From: Thermoproteaceae archaeon
Lineage (GTDB): Archaea > Thermoproteota > Thermoprotei > Thermoproteales > Thermoproteaceae
Assembly: GCA_015521775.1 (NCBI GenBank)
Contig: WANN01000012.1
Location: 1-64,000, forward strand
Length of the DNA stretch: 64,000 nt
Reading direction: 5' to 3'
Numbering within the stretch: the first letter of the stretch is position 1; each line of letters begins with the position of its first letter. A model generated the notes under the pieces. The model ran no database searches. It had not been told where the DNA came from and saw nothing but the letters and a program-made list of their open reading frames with translations. Made by a program: the position numbers and the translations under genes. Positions 7,719 to 16,734 of this stretch are shown in pieces.

Positions 7719-8843
7719 ATGGACGTGGAAACCCGCTTGGACCTTGTCCTCAGGTATCCCACGGAGGAGGTGCTCACAGTGGAGGAGCTGCGCGAGCTGC
7801 TCCACAGCGGGGAAAAGCTGAGGCACTACATAGGGTTCGAGATAAGCGGCTTCATACACCTGGGCACTGGGCTGGTCAGCATGTCCAAACTGGTCGATTT
7901 CCAGAAGGCGGGCATAGAAACCACAATTTTCCTAGCAGACATACACTCGTGGCTGAACAACAAGCTCGGCGGCGACCTAGACGCCATAAGACGCGTTGCG
8001 GTTACGTACTACAGGGAGGCATTTAGGCTCCTCATAGCCGCTCTCGGAGGAGACCCCGACTCGACCCGCTTCATATTGGGGTCCGACCTCTACCATAACA
8101 ACGACGAATATTGGTACCTGCTCATGGACATAGCCCGGAACACGACCCTCTCAAAGGTGAGGCACAGCCTCACTATAATGGGACGCAGGGGCGAGGAGGA
8201 CTCAGTGCCCTTTGCATGGCTCATATACCCCCCGCTTCAAGTGGCCGACGTGTTCGCGCTGGGGGCCCACATTCCCCATGGGGGGATCGACCAGAGGAGG
8301 GCGCACGTATTGGCGCGCGAGGTATCCCACAGGGTCCGCTTCTACCCCTTGATGCTTGGGGACAGAAGGGTAAGGCCTGTGGCGGTCCACCACAGGCTGC
8401 TCCCTGCGCTCAACATCGAGTCACCGCCGTCCAGCAGGGAGGAGCTGAGCAGTCTCAAGATGAGTAAGTCCGTGCCTCAAAGCGCCATATTTGTCCATGA
8501 TACTGCCGATGAGATCAGGGAAAAGGTGCTCAGGGCCTACTGTCCGCCGAGGGAGGTCGAGTACAATCCGGTGATGGAAATGGCGCGGTTGGTGGGCTTC
8601 AGGGAGGCGCGTAGCTCCCCCTTCGTGGTTGACAGGCCGGCTAAGTATGGCGGCCCCGTAGAGTACTGGACGTTTGAGGAGTTGGAGGGGGCGTATAGGG
8701 AGGGCAAGCTACATCCGTTGGACCTCAAGATGGCCGTGGCAGGGGAACTTGCAAGGCTCCTCGAGCCGCTTAGGAGACACTTCCAGGAGGGCCCAGGAAG
8801 GGCCCTCCTGGAGGAGATGAGGGGACTCATGATAACCAGATGA
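7719..8843 (+). CDS. tyrS: Tyrosyl-tRNA synthetase
   Basis: Class I aminoacyl-tRNA synthetase charging tRNA-Tyr, archaeal/eukaryotic type. The HIGH-equivalent is HLGT near residue 47, the KMSKS loop is KMSKS near residue 248, and conserved archaeal TyrRS blocks are seen ([37 protein letters not shown]). 374 residues from ATG 7719. An in-frame ATG at 7707 is possible; TATA-like CATATAC at about 7694-7700 and the usual MDxE start favour 7719. The last codon overlaps the start of the HD-hydrolase gene, so the two form an operon. Confidence 0.93.
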   Translation: MDVETRLDLVLRYPTEEVLTVEELRELLHSGEKLRHYIGFEISGFIHLGTGLVSMSKLVDFQKAGIETTIFLADIHSWLNNKLGGDLDAIRRVAVTYYREAFRLLIAALGGDPDSTRFILGSDLYHNNDEYWYLLMDIARNTTLSKVRHSLTIMGRRGEEDSVPFAWLIYPPLQVADVFALGAHIPHGGIDQRRAHVLAREVSHRVRFYPLMLGDRRVRPVAVHHRLLPALNIESPPSSREELSSLKMSKSVPQSAIFVHDTADEIREKVLRAYCPPREVEYNPVMEMARLVGFREARSSPFVVDRPAKYGGPVEYWTFEELEGAYREGKLHPLDLKMAVAGELARLLEPLRRHFQEGPGRALLEEMRGLMITR

Positions 8844-10483
8844 GGTACGCCAAGACTATTAGGGACCCGGTACACGGATGGATCAGGCTTCTAGACAGCG
8901 AGGCGAAGATCGTTGATTCTCCTCTCCTGCAGAGGCTGAGATACGTAAAGCAGTTGGGATTCGCCTACCTGGTCTACCCATCGGCTACCCATACGCGGTT
9001 TGAACACACCCTGGGCGTGCTGTACATAGCCAACATGCTCATAGAGAGGATACGCCACCTGGTGGCGACCGCCGACGAGCCCCACGTCAGAGCCCTGAAA
9101 CCCATATTCGAGGACCGCGACAAGTCGAGCGAGCTGATCCGCTCTTTACGTCTGGCCGCCCTACTGCATGACGTAGGCCATCCCCCGTGGTCGCACGCGA
9201 TAGAACACGACCTGCTGGACATGGTGGTGAGGACCACGGCAAGGGAGGGGTGGTGCGACGTGGGGGAGGGCGCCCCGTATATAACCATAAGCGAGGTAGG
9301 GAAACTTAAACCGCATGAGTTGACGGGGTACCTGCTGCTCGGGAACAGATGGGTGGAAGAGCTTATTGACGGGGCCTATGGAGACGTAAAGGTGCTTGAA
9401 CTGGCCCGGCTGATACTGTACTTTAAGCAGCTAGACAGGTTGAGGGAACGTGGCGATGGGGTTCCTGACATATTCGAGAGAGATGTTGCGAGGCTATCCG
9501 AGATGTACCATGGGGAGAAGGAGATGTACAGTACGGTCAAGTTGCTCTCGAATACCATATCGGGCACGTTGGACGCCGATAGGCTGGACTACGTTATGAG
9601 GGACATGTACTTCACTGGGGCAGCGGTGGGCTCGGTGGTCACCAACGTCGACGTGGACAGAATAGTTAGCAATGTGTATGTGGATGAAGAGTATAGGCTC
9701 ATAGTTGACGAGAGGGCGCGCGTGAACATCGAGGGATACGTGCTGGCCCGGTACAATCTGTACAGGTGGGTCTACCTGCACCATAAGACCGTGCTGTTCA
9801 CGAAGATAGGCCGTATAGTCATGAGAAAGGCCCTCAATGCCAGCGAAAAAAACACGCGGGACTTCATGTGCCTACTCGCTAGGTTCGTCCTGGGCCGCGT
9901 CGTGGGCGACGAATTACTGAAGGTCACAGACGACGGCTTGAACATGGCCCTGCTCTTCGGCGGCATACGTGAGTTCCTCGATTACATAGTGATGAGGCGG
10001 GCCCCCTACATCTCGCTGTGGAAGAGGGACAAGGACTACCAGGACACGTTGGGGAGGGCCACGGTGAACGTGAATATAGACATAGACGAACTTGCGGCAA
10101 ATTGGGATGCTGAGGATGTCGCTGAGAGGCTCCGAGACATGATAATCGAACTGCTCAGATACCTGCTCAGGGAGAGGGAGAACTACTGTGGGGACAGGCT
10201 CGCGGAGTTCCTCGAAGAAAGGGACAACGTGATCGTGGAGTACGTCAAGTTCAGCCCCCATGAGGACATAGGCCTATACCATGCGGGCAGACACACGAGC
10301 ATAGTGGAGCTGTCGCCGCTCGTATCCGCGATTAGGGAGGCCTGGGAAAAATCGCCGCATCTCTTCATCTACGTCCACAAGTCGCTGGACGAGGAGTGCA
10401 GGGAGGTGTTGAAAAAGTACATAGGCAAGGTGCTTGGGCTGGTCCTCAGCCTACTCAAGGACGAGCACAAAAGCCCCGTTTGA
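8840..10483 (+). CDS. HD-superfamily phosphohydrolase (COG1078/SAMHD1-like)
   Basis: 547 residues. The N-terminal sequence [12 protein letters not shown] is the signature of COG1078 hydrolases related to dGTPases and SAMHD1. Metal ligands are visible: HTRFEHTLG near residue 52, [12 protein letters not shown] near 108 and [12 protein letters not shown] near 247. It probably hydrolyses (d)NTPs or another phosphate ester; the substrate is not set by sequence. The ATG overlaps the tyrS stop (ATGA). The C-terminal about 200 residues are less conserved and helical. Longer than the usual 400-450 residues, with an insert near residues 380-430. Confidence 0.85.
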   Translation: MRYAKTIRDPVHGWIRLLDSEAKIVDSPLLQRLRYVKQLGFAYLVYPSATHTRFEHTLGVLYIANMLIERIRHLVATADEPHVRALKPIFEDRDKSSELIRSLRLAALLHDVGHPPWSHAIEHDLLDMVVRTTAREGWCDVGEGAPYITISEVGKLKPHELTGYLLLGNRWVEELIDGAYGDVKVLELARLILYFKQLDRLRERGDGVPDIFERDVARLSEMYHGEKEMYSTVKLLSNTISGTLDADRLDYVMRDMYFTGAAVGSVVTNVDVDRIVSNVYVDEEYRLIVDERARVNIEGYVLARYNLYRWVYLHHKTVLFTKIGRIVMRKALNASEKNTRDFMCLLARFVLGRVVGDELLKVTDDGLNMALLFGGIREFLDYIVMRRAPYISLWKRDKDYQDTLGRATVNVNIDIDELAANWDAEDVAERLRDMIIELLRYLLRERENYCGDRLAEFLEERDNVIVEYVKFSPHEDIGLYHAGRHTSIVELSPLVSAIREAWEKSPHLFIYVHKSLDEECREVLKKYIGKVLGLVLSLLKDEHKSPV

Positions 10484-10503
10484 CGTCTGTTCCGGCGGCG
10501 CCA

Positions 10504-10773
10504 TCATATACGTATGCCCAGCTCAGCGGTTGCGCGTTCTATGGTCCATGGGGCTATCTTTGTGGCGGCCCACCTGCCCCTTTCCGTGAGCCTCACCTTG
10601 GTGCCGTTTCTCTCGACCAGGCCGTCCAACATGGGGACCCATAGCCGGGGGTCGACCCCTGGCAACCTCAGCGACTCGAGGAACCCGGCAACCTCGCCCA
10701 CCTCTACCTCGCCGCCCCTCTCATACATATAGCGTACAACGAGGGCCCTGACGAGCACCGATATCCTGCTCAT
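10504..10773 (-). CDS. Small winged-helix-like protein
   Basis: 89 residues, predicted helix-rich with a winged-helix flavour: VRALVVRYMYERGGEVEVGEVAGFL, then LDGLVERNGTKVRLTERGRW, where a beta wing ends in TERGR, common in archaeal DNA-binding regulators. TATA (GTAAAAACT on the minus strand) is about 24 nt upstream of the ATG, supporting a real leaderless gene. Convergent with the HD hydrolase. No specific family is recognised. Confidence 0.6.
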   Translation of the reverse strand: MSRISVLVRALVVRYMYERGGEVEVGEVAGFLESLRLPGVDPRLWVPMLDGLVERNGTKVRLTERGRWAATKIAPWTIERATAELGIRI

Positions 10774-10848
10774 ATATGCCCGTATTTCCCCGAGTTTTTA
10801 CCTGTAACAGATATTTTAGATGCGTACCGGGGGTACGGCGAAAATATT

Positions 10849-11907
10849 CTAGAAGAGGAGCCTTTCGAAGCTGCTTAGAGTCCTGGCGCCTGTATCGGTG
10901 ACCAGCACATCGTCCTCTATCCTTACGCCGCCGAACCCATTTATATACACGCCCGGCTCAATAGTGACCACCATGCCGCTGCGCAGCTCCACATCGCTGT
11001 CGGGGGAGAGACGGGGAAACTCGTGGACCTCTATCCCGAGGCCGTGGCCAACCGAGTGTGTGAAGAACTGGCCGTACCCATACTCCTCCAACACGGCGCG
11101 CGCAGCCTTGTCTACTTCGCTGGCCCGCACGCCGGGCCTCACAGCGTTTAGCGCGGCCCTCTGGGCCTCCAGGACCGCAAGGTACATGTCCCTCTGTTTT
11201 TCCGACGGCCTACCCACCACGAACGTCCTAGTTATGTCCGAGCAGTAACCCCTGTACTTGGCCCCAATGTCCACCACCACCATGTCGCCCTTCACTATAT
11301 GCCTGTCCCCGAACCTGTAATGGGGAAACGCCGAGTTCTCCCCGCTGCCCACTATTGGCTCGAACGCGACCCATTCAGCGCCCCCATTTATTATTTCCTG
11401 GACTATGTACGAGGCCACCCTGCGTTCCGTGGTGCCGCGGTGGAGTAAGTTTACGGACATGGAAAGGGCCCTTTCCGCTATCTCCACAGCCTTGGCCATG
11501 ACGTCGACCTCATCCTCGTCCTTGATCGCACGGAGCTCGCGCATAGTGCTGGAGATATCCACGCTAGAGAAGCCTAGGGGCCTGTCCGACCCAACCGAGC
11601 CCTTCACGAGCCCCTCTATTGCCTTCTCAAGGGACCCAGCAACAGCAAGCCTCTCCGCGGGCTTCGCTGGGGGGACCTCGACGCGCGCGTACCCTATCAC
11701 CGAATTGGCAAGGCGTTCGAACTCCCTTTTGGCCCTCTCGTAATCTAGACGAGAGACCACCAGCGTCGTGTCGCCGCTCTTGACGTTTATAACCACGGCG
11801 AGGGCCTCCCCGAATCCCGAGACGTAGGCTATGTTGGGCGGGTCCAACAGCACGGCAAAGTCTATGCCGAGCTCCCCGAGCCTTCTAACTATCCTTTGCA
11901 CGCGCAT
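10849..11907 (-). CDS. pepQ: Xaa-Pro dipeptidase/aminopeptidase (M24B)
   Basis: 352-residue pita-bread metallopeptidase cleaving X-Pro bonds in the cytoplasm. All five metal ligands are identifiable: D in VVDIGAKY, D in CSDITRT, H in SVGHGLGIEVHE, E in TIEPGVY and E in GVRIEDD. The length is standard for archaeal PepQ. TATA (TGTAAAATTAG on the minus strand) is centred 24 nt upstream of the ATG. Monocistronic. Confidence 0.92.
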   Translation of the reverse strand: MRVQRIVRRLGELGIDFAVLLDPPNIAYVSGFGEALAVVINVKSGDTTLVVSRLDYERAKREFERLANSVIGYARVEVPPAKPAERLAVAGSLEKAIEGLVKGSVGSDRPLGFSSVDISSTMRELRAIKDEDEVDVMAKAVEIAERALSMSVNLLHRGTTERRVASYIVQEIINGGAEWVAFEPIVGSGENSAFPHYRFGDRHIVKGDMVVVDIGAKYRGYCSDITRTFVVGRPSEKQRDMYLAVLEAQRAALNAVRPGVRASEVDKAARAVLEEYGYGQFFTHSVGHGLGIEVHEFPRLSPDSDVELRSGMVVTIEPGVYINGFGGVRIEDDVLVTDTGARTLSSFERLLF

Positions 11908-11952
11908 GGCGCTTGGCTCTCCCGGCTAATTTTACATTCCGGCTGCCACGCA

Positions 11953-12330
11953 TCACCGCCTGGCCCGCCTGAGGAACTCCTCTATAGGTATAGGCGGGTC
12001 GAACCTCCTGACGACCGTGAACCTTATGATCGTGATATAATCGTTGTCGGAGAGCCTTGGATATAGCTTGCGGAGCTCCGAAAGGAGCTCGTCCAGACTG
12101 GCGAACCCGTCCCTTGCCGCAAGCCTCTCGTCGAGGTCCCTCACGGGCATAGTGGCCACGCCCTCAATCAGGGCCTCGGCGTAGACCGAGCCGCCGGAGG
12201 CCACGTACACTACTGCGTACCGTGGCCTCACGATGCCCCACCTTATGGTCATGCGCTTGTCCCCGGACAACACCTTTTCCAGGTGCTCCCGCTTGAAACG
12301 CAGGAATAGCCCTAGCTCCACGGTGCGCAT
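11953..12330 (-). CDS. ASCH-domain protein
   Basis: 125 residues. LFLRFKREHLEKVLSGDKRMTIRWG is the ASCH N-terminal pattern (strand, helix, K-x-x-T-x-R), a PUA-like fold proposed to bind RNA and act in translation or RNA modification. ATG 12330 is chosen over a GTG one codon upstream, as the TATA centre lies 24 nt away. It is divergent from the next gene and appears to share one TATA element with it. Confidence 0.8.
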   Translation of the reverse strand: MRTVELGLFLRFKREHLEKVLSGDKRMTIRWGIVRPRYAVVYVASGGSVYAEALIEGVATMPVRDLDERLAARDGFASLDELLSELRKLYPRLSDNDYITIIRFTVVRRFDPPIPIEEFLRRARR

Positions 12331-12348
12331 CACATAGTAACGACAAAC

Positions 12349-12358
12349 TTATTTTAAT
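12349..12358. promoter_or_regulatory. Shared bidirectional TATA element
   Basis: TTATTTTAAT in the 48-nt space between the ATGs at 12330 (minus) and 12379 (plus). Its centre is about 24 nt from each start, so one near-palindromic element could serve both leaderless genes; no second AT-rich box is available. Confidence 0.6.
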
Positions 12359-12378
12359 CTGGGACATGTGGCGTGTTG

Positions 12379-12987
12379 ATGGAGCCAAGGGTTGACAGCG
12401 GCCTCGTTAAGGTCGAGGGAGTGGCCCCTCTCGACGCCCTATACCTTTCGCTTTACCTTTCCCCGCTGGGAATACACCTAGACAGGTACGATGGGGGGAC
12501 CGCCATATTCAGGACCACGTATCCGTTGGACTACGAGGGAGAGGCCGAGGAGGTCGTTAGGGCTGTAAGGAGGGCCGTCGCGTCCATGAAGGCCCTAGAG
12601 GGGGAACTGCTGCCTGCCGAACTGGAAAGGATGCTGCTTATGCGTGGATGGGTCGCACGCAGGGACGGAGTTATGATACGGGGAATCATGACCGCCAGGG
12701 GCTACACTACGTATGCGATCAGAGTGTACGGCGAGCTGGCGGACCCAACCGTTTCGATGTCCGACGCAAGGATCGACGTGGCCGTCATGCCGCTGTCCGC
12801 CCTGACCGTCGACGTGGATACGTATACGTGCATTATATCCGCATTGACCTCCATGGGCTACAGGATCGCCCATGCCCACATGACGTACGCGTTCCTGGAG
12901 AAGCACGTGGGTGGGACCAACATGGCGTCGCTGGCGCATGAACTGGAGTCGGCCCTACTACACGTAGAGCAGGACTGTAGACCATGA
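12379..12987 (+). CDS. Uncharacterised protein
   Basis: 202 residues from ATG 12379 (GTG 12373 and TTG 12376 also open the frame). No family recognised. Predicted mixed alpha/beta, with a charged helix near residues 55-85 (EAEEVVRAVRRAVASMKALEGEL) and a C-terminal helix ending in Cys. It overlaps the next gene by 4 nt, so it is co-transcribed with a membrane-anchored HTH protein; a joint role is plausible but unproven. Confidence 0.6.
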   Translation: MEPRVDSGLVKVEGVAPLDALYLSLYLSPLGIHLDRYDGGTAIFRTTYPLDYEGEAEEVVRAVRRAVASMKALEGELLPAELERMLLMRGWVARRDGVMIRGIMTARGYTTYAIRVYGELADPTVSMSDARIDVAVMPLSALTVDVDTYTCIISALTSMGYRIAHAHMTYAFLEKHVGGTNMASLAHELESALLHVEQDCRP

Positions 12988-13331
12988 TGGAATACGTGAT
13001 ATCCATAGCCCAGATATTGCTGCTGGTCCTTGCAGCGTCCTACTCGCGCTCCAAAGTCAGGAGGAGCATCGCCGCTGCAGTGGGCAACGAACGCGACGAT
13101 CAGCGCGAGGGGCTGAACAGGTTGGACCCGCTGGAAAGGGAGATAGTGGAGTACCTCATGAACAACGGCGGGGTTGCGTTTCAGGGGGAGATAGGCAAAG
13201 CGCTGGGCATACCCAAATCCACGTTGCATAGGACTATTACCAGGATGGCAGAGCAGGGCATTGTGACTGTTAGGAGGCAGGGCAGGTACAACCTAATCGC
13301 GCTCTCCGAGATTGCTAACAGGGAGGAATAG
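12984..13331 (+). CDS. Membrane-anchored MarR/COG2512-type helix-turn-helix protein
   Basis: 115 residues: one N-terminal transmembrane helix (about residues 4-21, EYVISIAQILLLVLAASY), a basic linker, then a winged helix (about 45-110) with DPLEREIVEYLMNN, GEIGKALGIPKSTLHRTI and VRRQGRYNLI wing residues. It could be a membrane-tethered transcription regulator. It is translationally coupled to the upstream unknown gene, and its 3' end overlaps the convergent gene at 13293 by 39 nt. Confidence 0.75.
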   Translation: MMEYVISIAQILLLVLAASYSRSKVRRSIAAAVGNERDDQREGLNRLDPLEREIVEYLMNNGGVAFQGEIGKALGIPKSTLHRTITRMAEQGIVTVRRQGRYNLIALSEIANREE

Positions 13332-14036
13332 GTCTAGCGGGGTGGCCTCCCCAAGCTCGCCCAACTTCACCGTGTGTACGGTCCTGGCCGCCTTGAATAT
13401 GTCCACCACCAGCCGCGTGAACTCTTTCTGCATGCCTATCCCCACCGCGACAGACACGTTCAAAGCCCCGTGGGGGCGTCCCCTGGCCAGCACCATTATC
13501 CCACTACCATACGCCTTGGCGATGCCCTCTTCCCGGCTTGTTTGGAGGCCCCTCGCAGATGTAAGCGAAACTATGTCGTCCAAGTCCGCGCTCAGCCTAA
13601 GCTCCGCCAGGTGCATGCCTACACTCCTCCTCGCATAGCGTTCCACCGACGAGCGGAACATCCTTACAATGAGCCCGTACATGCCCCTTTTCGTGGTCCC
13701 CGAAAATAGCCCCACGTCTCCCTCGACTGCTTGCCTTCTAACCACGCTGCCCAGCCTAAGGAACGTGTGTCTGCGTACACCCCTATAATGCTGATACTCA
13801 TACACGACGTACATGGAAGCCCAGCCATTCGAGCCGACCATTGGGCCGGGAACCATTATAGGGTCCAGCACCCTAGTGTAGGGGTACGCCCCTTTATACG
13901 GCCTGACCATCACATATGCCGGGGTCCCCTCACATGCCGGCCTAAGGGAAACCCTCCCATGTTCAAGACCGACGCACATGCCGTCGGCGTACTTGACCAG
14001 TGGTCTGTCCGGTGTCAGCACTATGCTGCCAATCAC
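13293..14036 (-). CDS. Uncharacterised protein
   Basis: 247 residues, GTG start. A TATA (ATTTTATTC on the minus strand, near 14058) is about 22 nt upstream. N-terminal half beta-rich with many Gly, Pro and Tyr; C-terminal half alpha/beta, with a possible hydrophobic core GIGMQKEFTRLVVDIFKA. No family recognised. The 3' end overlaps the HTH gene on the other strand by 39 nt; both frames look coding up to their stops. Confidence 0.55.
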   Translation of the reverse strand: MIGSIVLTPDRPLVKYADGMCVGLEHGRVSLRPACEGTPAYVMVRPYKGAYPYTRVLDPIMVPGPMVGSNGWASMYVVYEYQHYRGVRRHTFLRLGSVVRRQAVEGDVGLFSGTTKRGMYGLIVRMFRSSVERYARRSVGMHLAELRLSADLDDIVSLTSARGLQTSREEGIAKAYGSGIMVLARGRPHGALNVSVAVGIGMQKEFTRLVVDIFKAARTVHTVKLGELGEATPLDLFLPVSNLGERD

Positions 14037-14093
14037 GTTTTACAGCAATTTCCCGAATAAAATGCATACCAACATCCTTAGGAGTATTACAGG

Positions 14094-14513
14094 CTAGCTC
14101 AGGGGCTTCAGGAAACGTATGGGCCCGTAGCTGCCCAACTTGTCTATTATCAGGTTCAATGGAGGGGCGCTGGAATCCGTGAAGCCGGCTATCCTCACGT
14201 CCCTCTCGTATATACGTATGAAGGCGTCGCCCATCCTTATGGTCACCTCCTTGGGGCCGAAAATCACCTTGAACCGGACCCTGTTACGTGCGAGCGTGTC
14301 AGCGACTTCCCTTACTAGGCTCACCTGCCTAGGCGTTGGACGTGCCCGCGGCCTCCGCTTTTTCAGGTCGCTGAGCTCCTCGCCGTCTACTTGGCCCTTC
14401 ACTATTCCCTTGACCTTGTCTATGTATATGCCGTCATCAGCATAGTCCAGGACCTCTATATTCCGCAGTTCTTCTAGTCTGCTTAACAGCCCATTAATGT
14501 CCACCTTCTCCAT
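14094..14513 (-). CDS. Uncharacterised protein
   Basis: 139 residues. It starts with a short helical region (VDINGLLSRLEELRN), then a basic linker (KKRRPRARPTPRQ, about residues 50-62) and an alpha/beta C-terminal domain. The basic linker suggests nucleic-acid contact, but this is inference. TATA (ATTTTAAAG on the minus strand) is 25 nt upstream of the ATG, so the start is well supported. Confidence 0.6.
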   Translation of the reverse strand: MEKVDINGLLSRLEELRNIEVLDYADDGIYIDKVKGIVKGQVDGEELSDLKKRRPRARPTPRQVSLVREVADTLARNRVRFKVIFGPKEVTIRMGDAFIRIYERDVRIAGFTDSSAPPLNLIIDKLGSYGPIRFLKPLS

Positions 14514-14533
14514 AGGCGTAGGCAGGCGCCGCT

Positions 14534-14725
14534 TTAAAATATATTTTGGCTTGTGTCCTGGCGAGAGCCCTTCCTATACACGTGCTTCCCATGCTGCGCC
14601 TCGACGTGCGCAACCGCATCAGTAACGGAAAAGAAGCGCCGACCACATCTCACGCACCTCAGATGGATGGTCCTCCCAATCCTCTCGGTGGTTACATGGT
14701 GCCTGAGTTCCTCAGGGACCTCCAC
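14534..14725 (-). CDS. Small C2H2 zinc-finger protein
   Basis: 63 residues, GTG start 19 nt downstream of a clean TATA (ATTTAAAG on the minus strand). The core CVRCGRRFFSVTDAVAHVEAQH is a classical C-x2-C-x12-H-x4-H-like finger. Such tiny single-finger proteins are common in Crenarchaeota and may bind DNA or RNA; no target known. Confidence 0.75.
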   Translation of the reverse strand: MEVPEELRHHVTTERIGRTIHLRCVRCGRRFFSVTDAVAHVEAQHGKHVYRKGSRQDTSQNIF

Positions 14726-14799
14726 TTATGTCCATGGGCAGCGACTTTAAATGGGTTGCCTTTGAGGCATTATTTATTACTTTGCAATTATCCCTACCA

Positions 14800-14994
14800 A
14801 TGGAGGCGCCGACCACTCATCTTAACAGTCAGACCGCTGAGAATTTGACCAGATGCCCTTCCTGCAACAACGAGATGAAGGCCGAGTCCCAGTGGATAAG
14901 GATGGACCAGAAATATAATAGGAGGGTTAAGGAGAGGGTCCTAATCTGCGACAAATGCAAGATCAAAATAAGACAACATATACTCCTGGAATAA
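14800..14994 (+). CDS. Small zinc-ribbon protein
   Basis: 64 residues from ATG 14800, with CPSC near residue 19 and CDKC near residue 51, a two-knuckle zinc ribbon, and basic, polar residues between. The open frame extends upstream to 14728, but the TATA (ATTATTTATTA, about 14768-14778) is centred 27 nt before 14800. Its stop overlaps the ATG of the next gene (TAATG), so it is in an operon with the membrane protein. Confidence 0.75.
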   Translation: MEAPTTHLNSQTAENLTRCPSCNNEMKAESQWIRMDQKYNRRVKERVLICDKCKIKIRQHILLE

Positions 14995-15542
14995 TGTTGA
15001 GGCACCATGAGAGGGGGCACCTAGAGGGCCTAAGGGACAAGTATAATAGGTACATGTTTATATCGGCGCTCGCCATACTGTCCGCCCTCACTATGTATTC
15101 TACGGCGTTCGCGTTTTCCAATGCGCCCTCTTTTCTGACGAGGCCTCCTAACCAGGCAGTGGCGTTGCTCAACGCTGTCAGCATCGCCCTTATAGTGCTG
15201 TCGGTTGCGCTCACTGTTACAATCGTAATAGGCAAGTCAGCCGCTTCCTCCTATTCCTTCAGGTCCGCTAGGTCCATGCTCCTGGCGTCACTTGTACAAA
15301 GCCTTGTGTTGCTCCCCCTCTCCCTGGCAGGCACAGTGCTGATGTATCTAAGCGTGGGGAGCATAGGCGCACAGGCCTCGCAATGGCTGGTGCTCGGTAT
15401 AGGTATGGCGGGCACAGCCATATACGCCGTGTCGTCAACGTTCCTGATAATGGCCAGAAGCGTCATGACGGAGCTCTTCTACTACTATGCCCCTAAAAGG
15501 AGGGTTGAGAAACTTGGCGGCCCAGCCAAGGGGGCTACCTGA
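14994..15542 (+). CDS. Four-helix membrane protein, unknown
   Basis: 182 residues from the ATG overlapping the upstream stop. About four hydrophobic helices (near residues 18-40, 52-78, 95-118 and 124-150), and a charged N-terminus and C-terminus. Not a recognised transporter. The upstream coupling to a zinc-ribbon protein suggests a regulator/membrane pair. The last 108 nt overlap the 3' end of the gene on the opposite strand. Confidence 0.65.
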   Translation: MLRHHERGHLEGLRDKYNRYMFISALAILSALTMYSTAFAFSNAPSFLTRPPNQAVALLNAVSIALIVLSVALTVTIVIGKSAASSYSFRSARSMLLASLVQSLVLLPLSLAGTVLMYLSVGSIGAQASQWLVLGIGMAGTAIYAVSSTFLIMARSVMTELFYYYAPKRRVEKLGGPAKGAT

Positions 15543-16094
15543 CCTCAGCATGGTGAAGAGAACGGCATCATAGAGGCGCCCAAGCACATCGCTTATCTGT
15601 GAACAGCCGAACTCCCTACACAGGCCGCTGAACAGATCGTCTGCCCGTACTGTCACCTGCGGCGGGGCCGAGCCCACTTCCCGTAAAAACGCCGGTGAAA
15701 ATACCGCCCTGATCCAGACCACTAGGCCGTCCTTCTCGCCCGTCCTCCCAATTACGTGGAAAAGCCCCATGAGGAGCTTCGAGTAGACCAGCGCTGCAAC
15801 TTCTGAAAGGCGAACGGAACGGTCATCCACGCCGACCGCGTCACGCGACCTGGCAATCAGCGCATTGGCGAAGTCAACGAAAAGGTCCAGCTTCACCTCC
15901 AGTTCCTTTACGAACCTTATACCCTTTATGGCCGCGTCGCACCTATCCCTGTCAGGGCACCTGGCGCACGTATGGCCCAGGCTACGCCTACTGCACTCAG
16001 CGCATAGACCCGTTAAGTCGCATACGTCCAGGAACGGCGATGCAAACCCGCATTCCCTGCATGTGCCCAGCCTCACGACGCGTAGCCTTGCCAT
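15435..16094 (-). CDS. Cysteine-rich uncharacterised protein
   Basis: 219 residues from ATG 16094. The N-terminal about 50 residues carry three C-x2-C pairs (CREC, CAEC, CARC) and more cysteines, a likely double zinc site; the rest is helical. The open frame reaches 16166, but a TATA (TTAATATA on the minus strand) is inside the extension, about 22-25 nt before 16094. No family recognised. Its 3' end overlaps the membrane protein gene by 108 nt, so one of the two C-termini may be slower-evolving than it looks. Confidence 0.6.
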   Translation of the reverse strand: MARLRVVRLGTCRECGFASPFLDVCDLTGLCAECSRRSLGHTCARCPDRDRCDAAIKGIRFVKELEVKLDLFVDFANALIARSRDAVGVDDRSVRLSEVAALVYSKLLMGLFHVIGRTGEKDGLVVWIRAVFSPAFLREVGSAPPQVTVRADDLFSGLCREFGCSQISDVLGRLYDAVLFTMLRSGSPLGWAAKFLNPPFRGIVVEELRHDASGHYQER

Positions 16095-16174
16095 GGCAAC
16101 GACGGCAACGCATATATTAAGACTCGCGCCAATTGGGGCAGGCAAATAATAAAAACGGTGCGCCACGGCAATGC

Positions 16175-16723
16175 GTGGAGGCGCATACCGAGACCAGGCT
16201 GTTGGAGGGCGAGGAAGAGATAGTGGGTAAAGGTTCCGTGGTTTTCCGTATAAGGGAGGCGAGGGTCGAGGACATGCAGCAGATCATAAGGATCAACAGG
16301 GCTGTACTCCCCGAGAACTATCCAGAGTTCTTTTTCCATGAACACTTGCGCCACTTTCCAAAGGCGTTCATAGTGGCGGTCCTGAAAGGGAACGTAGTAG
16401 GATACGTAATGTCCAGGGTGGAGTACGGGTGGTCGCTGATAAGTAAGGGACTGCCCCTGCGTAAGGGCCACATAATCTCGGTTGGCGTGCTGCCCGAGGC
16501 TAGGAGGGTGGGCATAGCCTATAACATGCTTCTCAGAGCTTTCAGGGCGCTGAAATACGTCTACGGGGCCTCCGAGGTGTACCTCGAAGTCAGGGTTTCC
16601 AACGAGCCGGCCATATCGCTGTACAGGAAGCTAGGCATGGAGGTTATCAGCGTGGTGCCTAGGTACTATTCTGATGGGGAAGATGCGTATATAATGGCCA
16701 GGCAGCTCGGCGACGGCCTCTAA
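16175..16723 (+). CDS. rimI: RimI/Ard1-type protein N-acetyltransferase
   Basis: GNAT-fold enzyme of 182 residues that acetylates protein N-termini in archaea. IREARVEDMQQIIRIN begins the domain; the acetyl-CoA loop is ISVGVLPEARRVGIAYNML (R-x-x-G-x-A), and the C-terminal NEPAISLYRKLGMEV is the family tail. GTG 16175 is chosen because TATA (AATAATAAAAA, about 16146-16155) is centred 25 nt upstream. This leaves about 20 residues before the domain, as in Sulfolobus Ard1. Confidence 0.88.
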   Translation: MEAHTETRLLEGEEEIVGKGSVVFRIREARVEDMQQIIRINRAVLPENYPEFFFHEHLRHFPKAFIVAVLKGNVVGYVMSRVEYGWSLISKGLPLRKGHIISVGVLPEARRVGIAYNMLLRAFRALKYVYGASEVYLEVRVSNEPAISLYRKLGMEVISVVPRYYSDGEDAYIMARQLGDGL

Positions 16724-16734
16724 GGCCCTTTTCG

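Noticed and set aside
9999-10050. C-box-like GTGATGA inside the HD hydrolase gene
   Set aside because: No D box (CTGA) follows within about 55 nt; chance occurrence in a coding region. The same reasoning applied to matches near 17376, 32648, 40634 and 53300.
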